Source: Gigaspora rosea (lineage: Eukaryota; Glomeromycota; Glomeromycetes; Diversisporales; Gigasporaceae). From it: DNA of 64,000 nucleotides. A model generated the notes under the pieces. The model made no database searches, was not told the DNA's origin, and worked only from the letters and a program-made list of their open reading frames with translations. Made by a program: the position numbers and the translations under genes. The stretch covers positions 27,717 to 91,716 of the forward strand of contig QKWP01001726.1 of assembly GCA_003550325.1 (NCBI GenBank), read 5' to 3'. Below, piece after piece: positions 35,875 to 47,578 of the stretch; the stretch's first letter is position 1, and the number at the start of each line of letters is the position of its first letter.

Positions 35875-36105
35875 AAAAAAATAATAAATTTTAATTTATT
35901 TAGTATTTTCAAAACGAATAAATAAAATCCAATCTTGTTTGTTCTCAATGCCACTCTGGTCATAAACCCAAAAGCTTTATTAAAAAGCTTTAAATTAAAA
36001 GTTTTTAGAGAGAGAGAGAGAGAATAAGGTTACAAGTTTGGACCAAGAGCAAACCAAGCTCATATTTCTCATAGGCAAGTAGCATCAAATTCATTATGCT
36101 CCTTT

Positions 36106-36276
36106 TTATCTATTGATTACTAATCGAGAAAGAGAAAGGAAGTTGTGTCGTGAAAAATTTGTTAAAAAAGTTGAAACAATGCTAGGCACTTTTTTTACTG
36201 CATCATATCCTGAAACTAAGTCCCATTTTTTGGCTTCTAATGCCTTGATTTCTTCTTCAGTTAGTTTTTGAACCAT
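36106..36276 (-). CDS. Unidentified 56-residue ORF in the 2-kb element
   Basis: ATG at 36276, begins MVQKLTEEEIKALEAKKWDL, ends at TAA 36106-36108. The start is strongly helical and charged, with normal codon variety, unlike chance AT frames nearby. It looks like the N-terminal exon of a host protein. The tandem ataatggt repeats just upstream (36284-36345) are part of the same insert. No function is assigned. Confidence 0.3.
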   Translation of the reverse strand: MVQKLTEEEIKALEAKKWDLVSGYDAVKKVPSIVSTFLTNFSRHNFLSLSRLVINR

Positions 36277-36879
36277 TGTATAACGACTAAATAATGGTTG
36301 TATAATGACGAAATAATGGTCATATAATGCTGAAATAATGGTTAAGTATTATAAGATTCTATTCGAATCTGATTGGATGTTTATTTGTTTTAGAAACGGA
36401 TAGAACCTCTTTTTTTTGTGTGACCTAAGAAAATTTGGGTCCATCTAAGAAAATTTATGATATATAAAAGTTGCTTTTTTTTAAATGCATGAAGTTCTAG
36501 AATTTCATGACTATAAAGACAAACTTTTGTTCTATGTCCTGTCACATTTTGGTAAAAATTAATCATGAGTTTAAAAAATTTTATCAGAAGTGCATTTTTA
36601 TGGTACTATGTGAATTTTATTGTACAATGTAAATCATATGAAAAATGATCTACGTTCATCCTACCCTTAATTTAGCCTTTGTAAATATTGTTTCATTGAA
36701 GATTGATATTCTTTTCTTGCATTCTCTTTTTCCGCAATTAAATGTTTTTGTTTTGGTTTCATAATTTATATTTTGTCTATTACAATAAATACAAGTCATA
36801 GTTCTTGGTAGTATTGATAGGTCCTATAAATATTCTAAGCATCTTGATTCATTTTCAATTATTTCTTTAACTTGGTACA

Positions 36880-37681
36880 AGGGCGGTATTGATAGTATTA
36901 ATTCTATTTTAAAGGTTAAATGTTACTTGTTTATCTCCACTAGATGTTTTATTTATCTTGGGTTTAAAAAGTAGTTCTTTTATAAATTTCTTTTCTTTAA
37001 TATTTTCTTTTTTTGGTTTAATTAATTCTTCTTGGTTCTCAATTGGTTCCATATATCTACTAAGCCAATCTGATACATTATTTGTTGATCTTTTAATATA
37101 TTGTATTTTTTTGATATTATAATTCCATCTATTTCTAACTTTCAGGATTCTATTGTCTGATTTCTTGGCATTTTTCCTGCTTTAGCTACTTTTGTATTAT
37201 CTGTTTGTATAATAATTGGTTTATTTCTAATGTAATATCTCCAGTTCTTTAAATAGAAGTATATTGCGTAAAGTTCTTTTTGTATAAATCTTTATAATTT
37301 CTGACTTTGTGTTAGGGAATATGATCCAAATTCAATTACTTCTTTTTCGGATTTGGTTAGTTCTTTATCTTTTTTAGTTCCATTTTCTCATGCTTCTTTA
37401 GTTTTATAATGTGCTACTTCTGGATTAATTTGTTTAAGTACTGCGCCTATTCTGTTATCTGATGCATCAGTTTCTAAAATCAAATTGATATCCTTTTTTT
37501 GAATAGGTTAAAGCTATTGCATTGTATACTTTATCTTTAAGCTTTTCAAATGCTTTTTGGCATTTATCAGTCCATTCAAATTTCTTATTTTTCTTTAGTA
37601 AATTGTATATTGGTGCAGCTATTATAGCAAAGTTCTTAATGAATCTTCTAAAATAGTTCATAAATCCTGTAAATTTCCTAA
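36880..37681 (-). mobile_element. Ty3/Gypsy-like fossil: end of reverse transcriptase, RNase H
   Basis: Minus-strand pieces show the 'NYFRRFIKNFA' to 'KKNKKFEWTDKCQKAFEKLK' block that joins reverse transcriptase to RNase H in Ty3/Gypsy polyproteins. Downstream, RNase H-like and tether-like pieces continue to about 36880. It is fragmentary, with several breaks and no LTRs seen. Its upstream part ends abruptly at the element starting at 37682. Confidence 0.65.
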
Positions 37682-37965
37682 GGAGGCTTTTAGAAATCAG
37701 CTGATTTCAGGGGGTGGATGGGTCAGCTGAAGTATCAGGTATAATTCTGGCCAAAATTTTATAATTCTGGCCAAAGTTACAAATTTATTTTTGGCCAAAA
37801 TTATAGATTTATTAACAATATTTAATAATTAATAACTTTTAATTTACTGGATCAAATTTAATGATTTAACTACCAAAACGATTCTCTCAATGAGAGGATT
37901 CTAGCAAGCTAAAATTATTAAAATCTAATTACTGGATCCTAAGATCAAAATAGATATATAAGGAC
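37682..37965 (+). mobile_element. Truncated sister of the 21277 Harbinger-like MITE
   Basis: It begins GGAGGCTTTTAGAAATCAGC directly after TAA (37679-37681). It then follows the 21277 element closely ('ggtataattctggccaaaat', 'gatttaactaccaaaacgat', 'gagaggattctagcaagcta') until about 37960. The right half and right tip are absent. Confidence 0.65.
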
Positions 37966-38468
37966 CCCGAAATATATATAGATAGATCAGGTTAATTATA
38001 GGGTTACTAAAAAAAGAAAGATCTGCAGAAAAACTTCAAAAATAAGGAAACCGTTAAAGCCAGGTTCGATCACGTGACCAACTGACCGTCGACCTTACTG
38101 CCAGAGGTCCGATCGCGTGACTAACAAACCATTGGTTACTGCTAATCCTCTGGAGATTCTGAAGACTTTTTAATAAAATATTCTGATAATAATTGATCTT
38201 TTTTTTGTATTTAAATTAAAATTTTAATCGCAACATTTATTTATTTAAAAAATAAAACCCATTCGTTCAAAAAAAAAATCTTCATTTTATTTTTTTTTTT
38301 AAAAAAAAAGTATTCATATTTTTTTTTAAAAAATTTATTTGTTTAGAACGGGATCTAAACAAAATTTTAGCTTCTGAATGAATTCGGCCTTTTCATTTTC
38401 ATTGCCACTCTTTTCGATGCTCCAATACTCATTGCGTGTCCTCTCCATTACACATTTACTGTAAGCCT

Positions 38469-40685
38469 TTAAAATTTTGCTGCTTTTTGGTTTTCGTTTT
38501 TTTCAAAAAACTCCAAACTTACTAACTCACGATGTTTATAAATTTCAAATCCTCCTTCATCAAACATTTGTTGAAATTGTTTCCAAGATTCAGCCGTCAG
38601 CAATTTCATAGGACCGTACATTTGCTTGTGAAAAATATGTTTGCAAGGGAGCATATATTTGCGAAAAAAAAGGCAGTGGCATTCAAGCAAAATCAAACCA
38701 GGTAATTCTTTACCTTTCTCTATTTTATTGTTAACAGCAAAAATTTCATTGACTACTAGCTTTTGGACTGGAAAGGGAAATTTATGAATTTCCTTGAGGA
38801 TATCATTGTTAACACCAATGGCAGAAATTTTTTTAACACGAAACTCGAACGCGACATAATCTGAATTTGAACGTCTTTTCAAATCAAGTGCAATGAACTT
38901 ATTACATGCACCAATTAGGCTGTATTGAGGTGAGGTTGTTCTCTTTAATTTGCTATGATACGACTCTAAAGCATTTGTCGATATTACTTGCAAAAGTAAT
39001 GGAGAATGCTGATGGGCCCAAAGGGCCCATTAGCAAGTATTCTTCAGATAATATTTTGTGATGTATTGTTTAATGGGGGAAAGAGTACATTCATTAATTG
39101 CTTTTTGAACGAACATCTCACAACTAATTTTCGTTCGCTTATTCATGGCTTGAATCATCTTACTTCGGGTTTCCGATTTATAGATTTTATTCATCCAAGT
39201 TTGCATAACGTGTATGGTACAAAAAATAAAATCGCATTCCTGTTCACCTTTTTGTAGACCTGGAAAAGCCATCGCAATACTTTTGGCTTCTATACTACTT
39301 TGATCTGCTAAAAAATATGTAGTTTCCACGAGCTACAAAGTTGCCTAATTATAATCAATGCTTCTGCAATGGTTTCGCTATTTTCTTTGTTGACAAAAAA
39401 ATGTCCTCTGACGTCCCAGCACTTATATCTATCTTGAACGTATAGCGTAAACAAACACCAATCGCACCGATTCGTTTATGTGTGGAATCTATAAGGGTTA
39501 GCCATCCATGCCATCGAGTTTTCTTGGATGTACAAAAGCAAAACTGGAAGATTTGTGAATTTTGTCAATTCAACTTGATACCCTTCTTTTTTTAAAAACG
39601 AAATTGCATCTTGGATATCTGCTGCTAGTTCAGAAGCACCAATAAGATAGATATTTTCTGGTCCACGGACTTTATACTTTATATTCGCGACCTCTCTCCA
39701 TTTCAAGTCCTTTATGCTCATACTAAGATCCAGCTTTTCGGATGCATACTCTTTAACTGCACTGACTATTGCTAGTGCAGAATAATTCTTTACTGCTTCC
39801 TTTTCTACTAAGACCCTAACGGCTTGGGAGCATTTAAGTTTATCACTTTCATCTAATTCATGTGCGTAGTCAGGAGAATCTTGAAACTGTTCAATACATA
39901 CTTTTTGCTCAGCAACAAACTATGATATTTTTATTTTCGCTATATAAGTTTGCTTCTCAAACCTTTGTTTTTTGCCATTTTTCACTTGGAATGACTTCTT
40001 TGCGCGTAATTGATTCAAAGGGTTTATTAAAGCAACTTACGAAGGTTTTCTAGGAATTTCCATTAACAAGGTTTTTATAACTATACTTTACCCAAATGTT
40101 CATAACTAAAGGCCACTATTCTTCATCGAATTCTTTTATCAGCACTTCGAATGGTTGTTGGACGTTATAAAGTAATGTTCGTCTTTGATCACATGTAAGA
40201 CCTGCAGTTGATTCTATGACTATGATGTTCGTGGAAAATTGCTGCGAGAAGTTTACTAACTCAGTTATTGGTTGCATGAACCCTACATTTGTTCCTTGAG
40301 AGAAGTTTTCTTTGCCGCCAGAAATACTTATTATTTTGTTACAGTATATATTTATTTATTATTTTTTTATTATTTTTTTTTCTTTTATAAAAAGTCTTAT
40401 TTTCAAAGTTGTATTGATGAGATTATCAATCTTGAATCTTTTGATTGGATGTATAAATAATATGCTATCTTCTGGACACTGGATGGTCAGATACTTCACC
40501 CAAATGTTTGTAACTAAAGGCCACCATTCTTCATCGAATTCTTTTATCGGCACTTCGAATGGTTGTTGGATGTTATAAAGTAATGTTCGTCTTTGATCAC
40601 ATGTAAGACCTGCAGTTGATTCTATGACTATGATGTTCGTGGAAAATTGCTGCGAGAAGTTTACTAACTCAGTTATTGGTTGCAT
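38469..40685 (-). pseudogene. MULE transposase with SWIM zinc finger, broken
   Basis: Leftward pieces in order: an N-terminal part (40685-40359, MQPITELVNFSQQ..EFDEEWWPLV); a middle part (39721-39476, SIKDLKWREVANIKYKVRGPENI); a shifted stretch with CDWCLFTLYVQDRYKCWDV; 39329-39030 with FLADQSSIEAKSIAMAFPGL and CTIHVMQTWM, which fit the second catalytic Asp region and the C/H motif of MULE DDE domains; and 38993-38469 with the SWIM finger C-H-C-x10-C-K-H (CHCLFFRKYMLPCKHIFH). Several shifts and stops separate the pieces. The product would be an unusually well preserved MURA-like protein of the type abundant in Rhizophagus (family recall). Confidence 0.75.
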
Positions 40686-40901
40686 GAACCCTACATTTGT
40701 TCCTTGAGAGAAGTTTTCTTTGCCGCCAGAAATACTTATTATTTTGTTACAGTATATATTTATTTATTATTTTTTTATTATTTTTTTTTCTTTTATAAAA
40801 AGTCTTATTTTCAAAGTTGTATTGATGAGATTATCAATCTTGAATCTTTTGATTGGATGTATAAATAATATGCTATCTTCTGGACACTGGATGGTCAGAT
40901 A
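40086..40901. repeat. 408-bp tandem duplication inside the MULE
   Basis: Bases 40086-40493 and 40494-40901 are near-identical (a few substitutions, e.g. 'cactattcttcatc' against 'caccattcttcatc'), including the T-rich run and the 'atgcatgaaccctacatttg' start. It duplicates the N-terminal part of the transposase and its upstream sequence. The high identity points to a recent event or an assembly artefact. Confidence 0.85.
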
Positions 40902-40967
40902 GTTGGGGCGTCGGTTACGTGATCGAACCTGGCTTTAACAGTTCCCAAAAATAAGCTATCTGAGTTA

Positions 40968-41120
40968 GGGGAGTAACAAAAATCAGGTGATTTTTTAGGG
41001 GGGGAGGGGGGTAAAAAAAAGTTGAAATTATATATAAGAACCTGACTATTTATATATTGAGGAAGAGGGAGGGGGGTAGGCCTCTGATAAAAAATAATCA
41101 GGTGATTAATGACACTGCCC
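40968..41120 (+). mobile_element. PIF/Harbinger-like MITE, copy 4
   Basis: 153 bp with the family tips, flanked by TTA on both sides (40965-40967, 41121-41123), the other allowed TWA form. It lies 21 bases right of the MULE end. Confidence 0.9.
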
Positions 41121-41229
41121 TTAGCTAGATCTATAAAAATAGCAGTTTTAATAGGTAGGATGGCTTATCATCTATATATCTGTATATGTTGCCTAGTTCT
41201 GTTATATATATCCAGTTTTTATTATTATT

Positions 41230-42870
41230 TGTAACTTTTGCAAGAGAGTTGCAAAGTGCCTTGTTTAATCTTTTTATTATTTTATTTGTTTGTAAATAGT
41301 ATGATAAAGAAAAAATATATATTTATTAAGAACTTTTCATACAACATTCTAACTTTACTAACAAAATTTTTTCTATTACCCAAGAATATTATTGTAGGTA
41401 CTCTATATTTACAAATAATTTCTTTAAATAAACTTGGCTGCATCTATTTCTGGTATAACTTTAGTTTTTGGCCATAAAGTGAGATAGTCAGTAGCAACAA
41501 TTATATAATAATTATTCTAAGTGGTTATTGGAAAAAGTTTTAACTAAATCTATTTTCCCTACTTAAATAGGGTGAAAAAATTTCTTTTATTTGCTTTTGC
41601 CTTATTTTGACAAGTTTTATATAAGTGAACATAGTTTTAAATGTTTTTGTATATTTGATTCCAATATTATTTTTTAGATATTTTATCTTTTAAACTGTCT
41701 AGTGGGCAAATTTGCCTGCTAAAATCTTGTTTTTTGATTTTTAAATGATTGTGTCAGATTTTTCTAAGCATTTCTACCCCTTTTATAAGCTAGAATTAAA
41801 GTATACCATTTTGCAGATTAACTTGTATTTTATATTATGTGGTAGTAGTATATCACAAGGAATATACATGCTAGTAGTACAGCGATTATCTATTAATCAC
41901 TATTAATTTATTATTAAAAAAATCAAAAAAAAATTTGAAAAAAATATTATGAATAAGTCCCTACATTTCATATAATGATATTTCATCTATGTCTGTAATA
42001 TTCAAAACTGAATTATCAGAGTGATTGAGAAGCTTTGACTCAATAAACATTCCTTAACAAAAATGCAAAATATTTCATGAAATTTTGCTTGCGATCTTTG
42101 CTTGTATTATATGGCATGTGCAATGACGTACTATTGTATTGTCACATGCATTGTGTTCCCAGAAGTTACTCTAATCAGGACCCAGACATCTCTCATATAA
42201 GTCATAACTGGATTTTGGCCAATTTTGGCCCAATTTGCTGAAAACGACAAAATATATTTGTTTAAATAACTTTTGATCTAGTAATCAGAATTGAATAAAC
42301 TTTTTTTTGTTAGATGCGCCTCACTGAGAACTTCGTTTTTAAAAAAAAATTTTCAAATAGGTCTACTGGATGCCAAGATAATTGGCAAAAACTGTTTTTT
42401 GCTTTTCAAATTTCAGGGGTTTTTGCTGAAAAAAACAAGTATGACCTCTATACTAGATGTCCGGGGTCCTCTCTAATCAATTTCAGTTAGTCTTTCAACA
42501 AAAAAAAATTTTTTGCCATATGTTTACTTTTCTTCTAATTATTTTAGCAAGCAAATTTGCCCACTTAACTCGGACAGTTTAAGGGATAGTATATAGCATT
42601 TGTTTCCAAATGTCTAGCAGTGGGATATCTATGCATCATAAAAAGTATAGGCTCAACTTTTGTCTATCTAATTACTTGGGTAGAGTTGTCTGGATCTTTT
42701 TGATTCTTTTTGTATAACAATTTGTTTTTCACTTCATAGTATCTAAATTGGTTAATAATTGTCCAAATCTTCTTGATTCTTTTTGTATAACAATTTGTTT
42801 TTTATTTTATAGCATCTAGATTGGTTAATAATTGTCCTCTACAATACAATTTTTATTATTCTTGTTTTTA
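41230..42870 (-). mobile_element. Ty3/Gypsy-like integrase fossil, split by a DNA element
   Basis: The minus strand at about 41400-41650 recalls the start of a Ty3/Gypsy integrase core (an 'ATDYLT..WP'-like piece) and the end of its zinc-binding domain. Residues upstream (42590-42870) resemble the region just before it, with a 76-80-base direct repeat (42692-42760 and 42772-42836). The element 41694-42578 is inserted between. Old, several breaks, no LTRs seen. Its position upstream of the RNase H fragment on the same strand is not the normal Ty3/Gypsy order, so it is probably a separate copy. Confidence 0.45.
41694..42578. mobile_element. 885-bp TTAA-flanked element, ACTGTC family
   Basis: The left tip ACTGTCTAGTGGGCAAATTT and the complement of the right tip ACTGTCCGAGTTAAGTGGGC share ACTGTC and AGTGGGCAAATTTGC.TGCTA. 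TTAA is outside both ends (41690-41693, 42579-42582). It is non-coding. The interior has 'ggattttggccaattttggccc' and a 'gacccagacatctctcat' / 'atactagatgtccggggtcc' pair in opposite orientation, so the arms are partly palindromic. Confidence 0.7.
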
Positions 42871-45194
42871 TAACACCAATTAATACAATATTTTCAAAAA
42901 TATTAAATACAAATAGTATTCTCATCTATAAACCAATATTTATTTATATATTATACTGTATTATATATTAGATATTTGATACATGATAGATAATTAATTA
43001 AAATAGGTAAATAGGTTAATAGGTGGATAATCAAATAATTTGATAAATTATTCGGATTTGCTTGACAATTAAAAGTTCTAAAGTAACCAACAATATATAA
43101 GTTTAATTGATAATTACAAGTTCTAAGGGTAATCAACAATATAAAGAAAATCTATTTTTATCTGGGTGAAAATAGGATTTCTCTAATATTTATACTATTG
43201 ATTACCTTAGAACTTTGTAATCCCTGATTAATCCGGATTGGACCTCTACATGCAACTTTTACAACCTATTTATATACTTTGTTAAAAATTCTTCAACTTT
43301 TTCAGCTTTCAACACAAAATTTTGCCACACATGGAAAAAAATAAAAAAAAACCGATTTACGTAACATGTAATAATCATTTGATAATGTTATTAATGCTCC
43401 GAAATTACACTCCGATTGGTAATTCAGTACCTAAAAAAAAAGGTTTCGAAAGAAATTGATCAAGGTCTGGAAAACATAAAGATTTTTCGAAATTTACTAA
43501 ATTCGTTGAACAAAGATTCTTTGTTTATGCAATAACAAAGGGATCTAGCGATTGGAATCGAGATATAATTATATAAATACGGTATTTAATACATTTTTTT
43601 TATCCGGGTCTACCTTTAATAAAATAAAGTTTCGACCCAAAAGTTAAAAATCGGTGCATAATCCGCAATTATCATTTACGTACGTAGCAGCCTTTTTGCT
43701 CAGTAACTTACCTTTTACTACCATCACGATCAGAAAAGGTTAGAAAAAAGGACCGCATGTTTCAAATCCGGTGTTTCATCTTTGTGTTTATTCATTACTA
43801 AAAATGGTACCAAGACGTTTCACAATTAATATTTTAAAGTACTATCACAATTTCACGAGTTTAAACATTATTTGATATATCATGTCTTAAGATTTTATTG
43901 GTCTTAAAGATGCATTTTGTATGTAAGATAGTAAAACGACTACAATGAATTATACTTATAAGCAACAATTTTTCTTTTAAGACCTTTTTTTTTTTAATTA
44001 TTTGGACTATTTAGATTGTCTTTTTTAAAAAAATTCGGAATTTCGTTGTTTGTCGTTTCAAATTATTTTTCAGGAAAACAGCGAATAAAAGTAACAAAAA
44101 AAAAAATGCTAAGAATTTTTATTGTTCCGATTATTTGAAATATACGTATCGATCAACATTACAATTGGTTATTGTTTTTTTCTAGTATTTTAAGTTTTGT
44201 AGGAGGATTTACGATTTATATAATGAATTACGTCATGAATAGATAGCATTTATAGTATTAAAAGAGTTTCATTTATAATAATTAGTAATTTTATTCAAAG
44301 TTTACTTAAAATTTTTTAATATACCGGGTATATATTTTTTTTCTAAATTCATTCCTTGCTTTATTTAACATAAGACACACAAAATAAGAAATTTAAAATT
44401 CAAGAAAAATTAAAAATAAAAAATTTAATAATATTTATAAATTTCAAATTTACTATTTATTTAGTGTTAGGGGGATAAAGTTAACGTTAAATACATTTAA
44501 ATACAGTAATAATAACGTTAATAAGTATTGCTTATTACTTTTTAACACATCATTTAGTTTAGTAACACAGAAATTAATAAATATTTAGTAAGTATAACTT
44601 TATTGGTAATTAATCTCACGAGACTCATTTAATCTTTTTTTTTTTTCGTTGTGCTAAACCGTATGTATGTACATAACTCCATAAGTAAATTTACTTTATC
44701 AGTTATAGTCTAAAAACCAGTCCTTGATTCCTATATATCGCATTATTATTGCAACACTCATTGTGTTACTCTTTAAGGCATCGTAGGATGATAAACGTTT
44801 TGTACTTTATGTCGATTATTGATGATTATTGTTTATATTCACATTAATTACTATTTAAATTTTTTGATAAAACAAAGAAGTATATAGTTTAAAAATTTTA
44901 ACTTGTGGATTTTTTTGAATGCATTATATAAATATGGTTCGGACTTTACTATTCCATTTTTAAATGTGATTGAATATTACTCCCTGATTCCCTCCCTACT
45001 AAAAAAAATTTCTTGCAGTGCAAAAGATCCTTTCGTTCCTTTTGTCCTAATTAATTTTATTGGTACTAAGATTCATTTAACTTGAATCTGTATCATTTGT
45101 TTTCACTCCTTTTAAAGCAAAAATAATAATAATAATAGATATATATATAGAATATATATATAAATATTTTTTTATCCTTTCATTTAAAAAAAAA

Positions 45195-45244
<50 letters not shown>

Positions 45245-45321
45245 TTTTTTTTGATTCTTGAAGAATCAATCTTTTTTTTACAATTAACCGAAACCATAAA
45301 TTTTCTTTACCAACGATAGAA
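42871..45321. other. AT-rich intergenic region upstream of the 45.3-kb kinase
   Basis: An inverted pair 'agttctaagg.taatcaacaat' (about 43124) and 'attgattaccttagaact' (about 43195) marks a small repeat. The remainder shows no coding sequence. A long (AT)n run lies at 45198-45233, followed by T-runs close to the kinase start. No clear TATA box could be separated from the general AT-richness. Confidence 0.4.
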
Positions 45322-47578
45322 ATGTCAACACCGCAATCCTCAGCCCTAAAGTTTGGCGCATGCCCTAAATGTTCATCACCTAGATTTTATTATAATTGGT
45401 GTCGTCAATGTGAATTTTATGCTTATCAAACTCTTTATCCTAAATGGACATGTCAAAATCAAGATATTGACCTAGTTATTAAAAGTATTCAAGCGAATGC
45501 AGGATCAATTTTTTCATTTATTGAATATATTCCTTATGAAAAGTTTCAAAAAATTAAATGTATTGGAAAAGGTGGCTTTTCAACAGTTTCGGAGGCTGAA
45601 TGGATTGATGGTCCACGGGATGGACCTCCAACCTTTGAATATAAGGATGGGGCGCAGGACCCACAAATGCCGAAATGGGAACGGAGTGGTCCGAAAAAGG
45701 TTACTTTAAAATCATTAGTGGCTTCTCAAAATGTTAAGTCTCAATTTTTTGAAGAGGTATTTTTTTTTATATTATTATCGTTATTTATTATATTTATTAC
45801 GTGCTGTGTAAAGTACCAGGTACTGTACGTACGAGTACATATCCGGATACGATCCATATTAATAATTTTTTTTTTTTAATTTTCAATTATTATTAATTAA
45901 TTATTATGATAGTTAAGAGTACTTAGCAGACACATCCCACCAAACAACACTTATAAAATTCCCGGCCTCTTACGATGTTACGGAATAACACGTGATCCAA
46001 AGACACAAGAATTCATGATGGTTTTTCAACATTGTTCACAATACGATTTACAAACTTTTCTTTCACGACTTCCTTATACAACATTACCACAATCTCAAAA
46101 ACTTATTTCACAAATTGTTAGTGGACTTAAAGAAATTCATAAATCTGGTTTAATTCATAAAAATTTACATTCAGGAAATATTTTAATTGATGAAAATGGT
46201 GATGCTTACATAGGAGATACAGGTTTATGTAAACCCGTTGATCCAGCCAAAATTCGACGTGCATCAGAACCAATAAAATTAACATTTCGTAGACGTACTA
46301 ATTCAAGTCCAATAGAATCAAAACCTATGAATTTAAATAATGGTGTATTTGGAGTAATACCATATTTATCACCAGAAACTTTAATGTCAGGAATTTATAC
46401 AAAATCATCAAATATTTATTCACTTGGTATGATTATATGGCAAATATGGTCAGGTCAACGACCATTTATTGAACGTGCTCATGATAATGAATTACAAAAA
46501 GAAATAGTGAATAATAATTTGAGACCTATTATGATTGAAGATATGCCAATTGAATATAAAGAATTAATTTCTACTTGTTTGGATTCAGATCCTTTAAATA
46601 GACCAAGTATTGAATATATTGAAAAAGTTTTAAATGAAATGATTTATGAAAATGGAATTAATGATATAAATGAAAGAGAAACTAAATTAGGGCTTGAAAT
46701 TGGGATCAAAGGAAACGGAGGGATACGAAAGGTTTTGTACCAGGAAAGACAACGTGTTACGCCTCATAGGAAAGCAAAGTATATTAGTCGATTAATTCAA
46801 ATTTTAAATAATAAAACTGATGTCAGTGAAAGTAAGTATTATTATATTTATTATATTTATTATATTACTGTAGTACGCAATTTACCGGTAGTTAATTATT
46901 TTGATTACAACAACTTATTTAAATTTGTATTAAATTTTTTAGTCAAATCAAGTCATTCACGAAATGGATCTCAAAATAACTTTGTAGATTCACATGATTC
47001 AAGAACCGCAGTTGAGGCAAAACGCACACCCAATGATCATCACGTTAATTCACCTCGTACAAATAGTCCACCTCGTAGCTCATATGTTTTAGAAAATACA
47101 CAAGGATCTGTTGTGTTATTAAATTCTGCAGGAAATAGACAAAGAGAATCAAGTATTTTTACTTTAAACAAACAAAGTCCTCAAAGTCCTCAAAGTCCTC
47201 AAAGTCCTCAAAATCCTCAAAGTCCTCAAAATCCTCAAAGTCCTGGGATTTATTATGAAAATTTTAGGGAATCTAGGGAGTGGTTAACTACAACAAACAA
47301 TCGTAGGTTTTTTTTTTTTATAATGATTTATTTTGTCAAATTTTAAAATTTGCATATTTCTTATCCTTTATTATTTTTTGAAATCAGACATTCAAAAATT
47401 GCAATCATATCATCGTATTTCAAATATGAATAAATGTCTTATCCCAAAAGATGAAGATTTTAGAATGTAAGTTACGTGTTTATCATAATATTATTATAAT
47501 ATTATTATTATTAGTATAACTAATTTATCTCTTTTTTTTTTTTACAGTCTTATTGACTGGGTTTACTGGGCAAACTAA
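45322..47578 (+). CDS. TKL-like pseudokinase, five exons, 607 residues
   Basis: The model joins 45322-45756, 45913-46831, 46943-47302, 47388-47466 and 47548-47578 (1824 bases, GT-AG introns; intron 2 is 111 bases and open, so it is easily missed). The protein begins MSTPQSSALKFG, with CPKC..CRQC at 14-30. The glycine loop GKGGFSTV (82-89), K130, D247 in DTG and a Pro-Glu after the activation segment (YLSPE) mark a kinase domain. The catalytic HRD is HKN (N229), so phosphotransfer is doubtful; binding ATP or a partner kinase is more likely. The tail has about seven Gln-Ser/Asn-Pro units and ends DFRILIDWVYWAN. It could regulate kinases such as the one at 7-8.4 kb, which is inference. Confidence 0.9.
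47206..47250 (+). repeat. In-frame 9-base repeat in the kinase tail
   Basis: caaagtcct / caaaatcct is repeated about eight times from 47172 to 47244, coding for QSP or QNP. It is disordered and probably variable in copy number between strains. Confidence 0.7.

Larger units (their letters stand above)
34614..36666. mobile_element. 2.05-kb TTAA-flanked element, GGGTAGAG family
   Basis: The left tip GGTAGGGTAAATGTAGATCA and the complement of the right tip GGGTAGGATGAACGTAGATC pair over about 35 bp, continuing 'tttttcatat'. TTAA lies outside both (34610-34613, 36667-36670). It is the longest member of the family and the only one here with protein-like content: minus-strand frames at 35623-35874 and 36106-36276. 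It also has a GA microsatellite (36007-36023). No transposase was recognised. It may be a MITE relative carrying captured host sequence. Confidence 0.7.
34405..36799 (-). pseudogene. Merlin-like (ISXO2/IS1595-type) transposase fragment, split
   Basis: Two minus-strand pieces, 36799-36667 and 34613 to about 34405, belong together. The first starts MTCIYCNRQNIN and has a second Cys pair (FNCGKRECKKR) followed by ETIFTKAKL, the zinc-ribbon and 'GTIF' signature of this family. The second has ANITGWIQIFRTIITQEIR and GPDIIVEINESLF, matching the family's G-P-G-x-I-V-E-I-D-E-S motif with the first catalytic Asp changed to Asn. An in-frame stop follows ELSYFV. The catalytic remainder is missing. The 2-kb TTAA element sits between the pieces, and the frame is continuous across a single TTAA. 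Confidence 0.65.
38046..40946 (-). mobile_element. MULE (Mutator-like) DNA transposon, 2.9 kb
   Basis: The tips ggaaaccgttaaagccaggt and, complemented, gggaactgttaaagccaggt extend as inverted repeat through 'tcgatcacgt.acc'. AAAAATAA (8 bp) is duplicated exactly outside both ends (38038-38045, 40947-40954), the size expected for MULEs. A broken transposase gene lies on the minus strand (about 40685 to 38469). A 408-bp tandem duplication covers its 5' part. The exact target duplication suggests a fairly recent insertion. Confidence 0.85.

Noticed and set aside
47006-47014. Alternative donor AG|GT at 47306 for kinase exon 3
   Set aside because: It leads quickly to a stop, whereas the GTAGGT donor at 47303 keeps the frame to the final exon.
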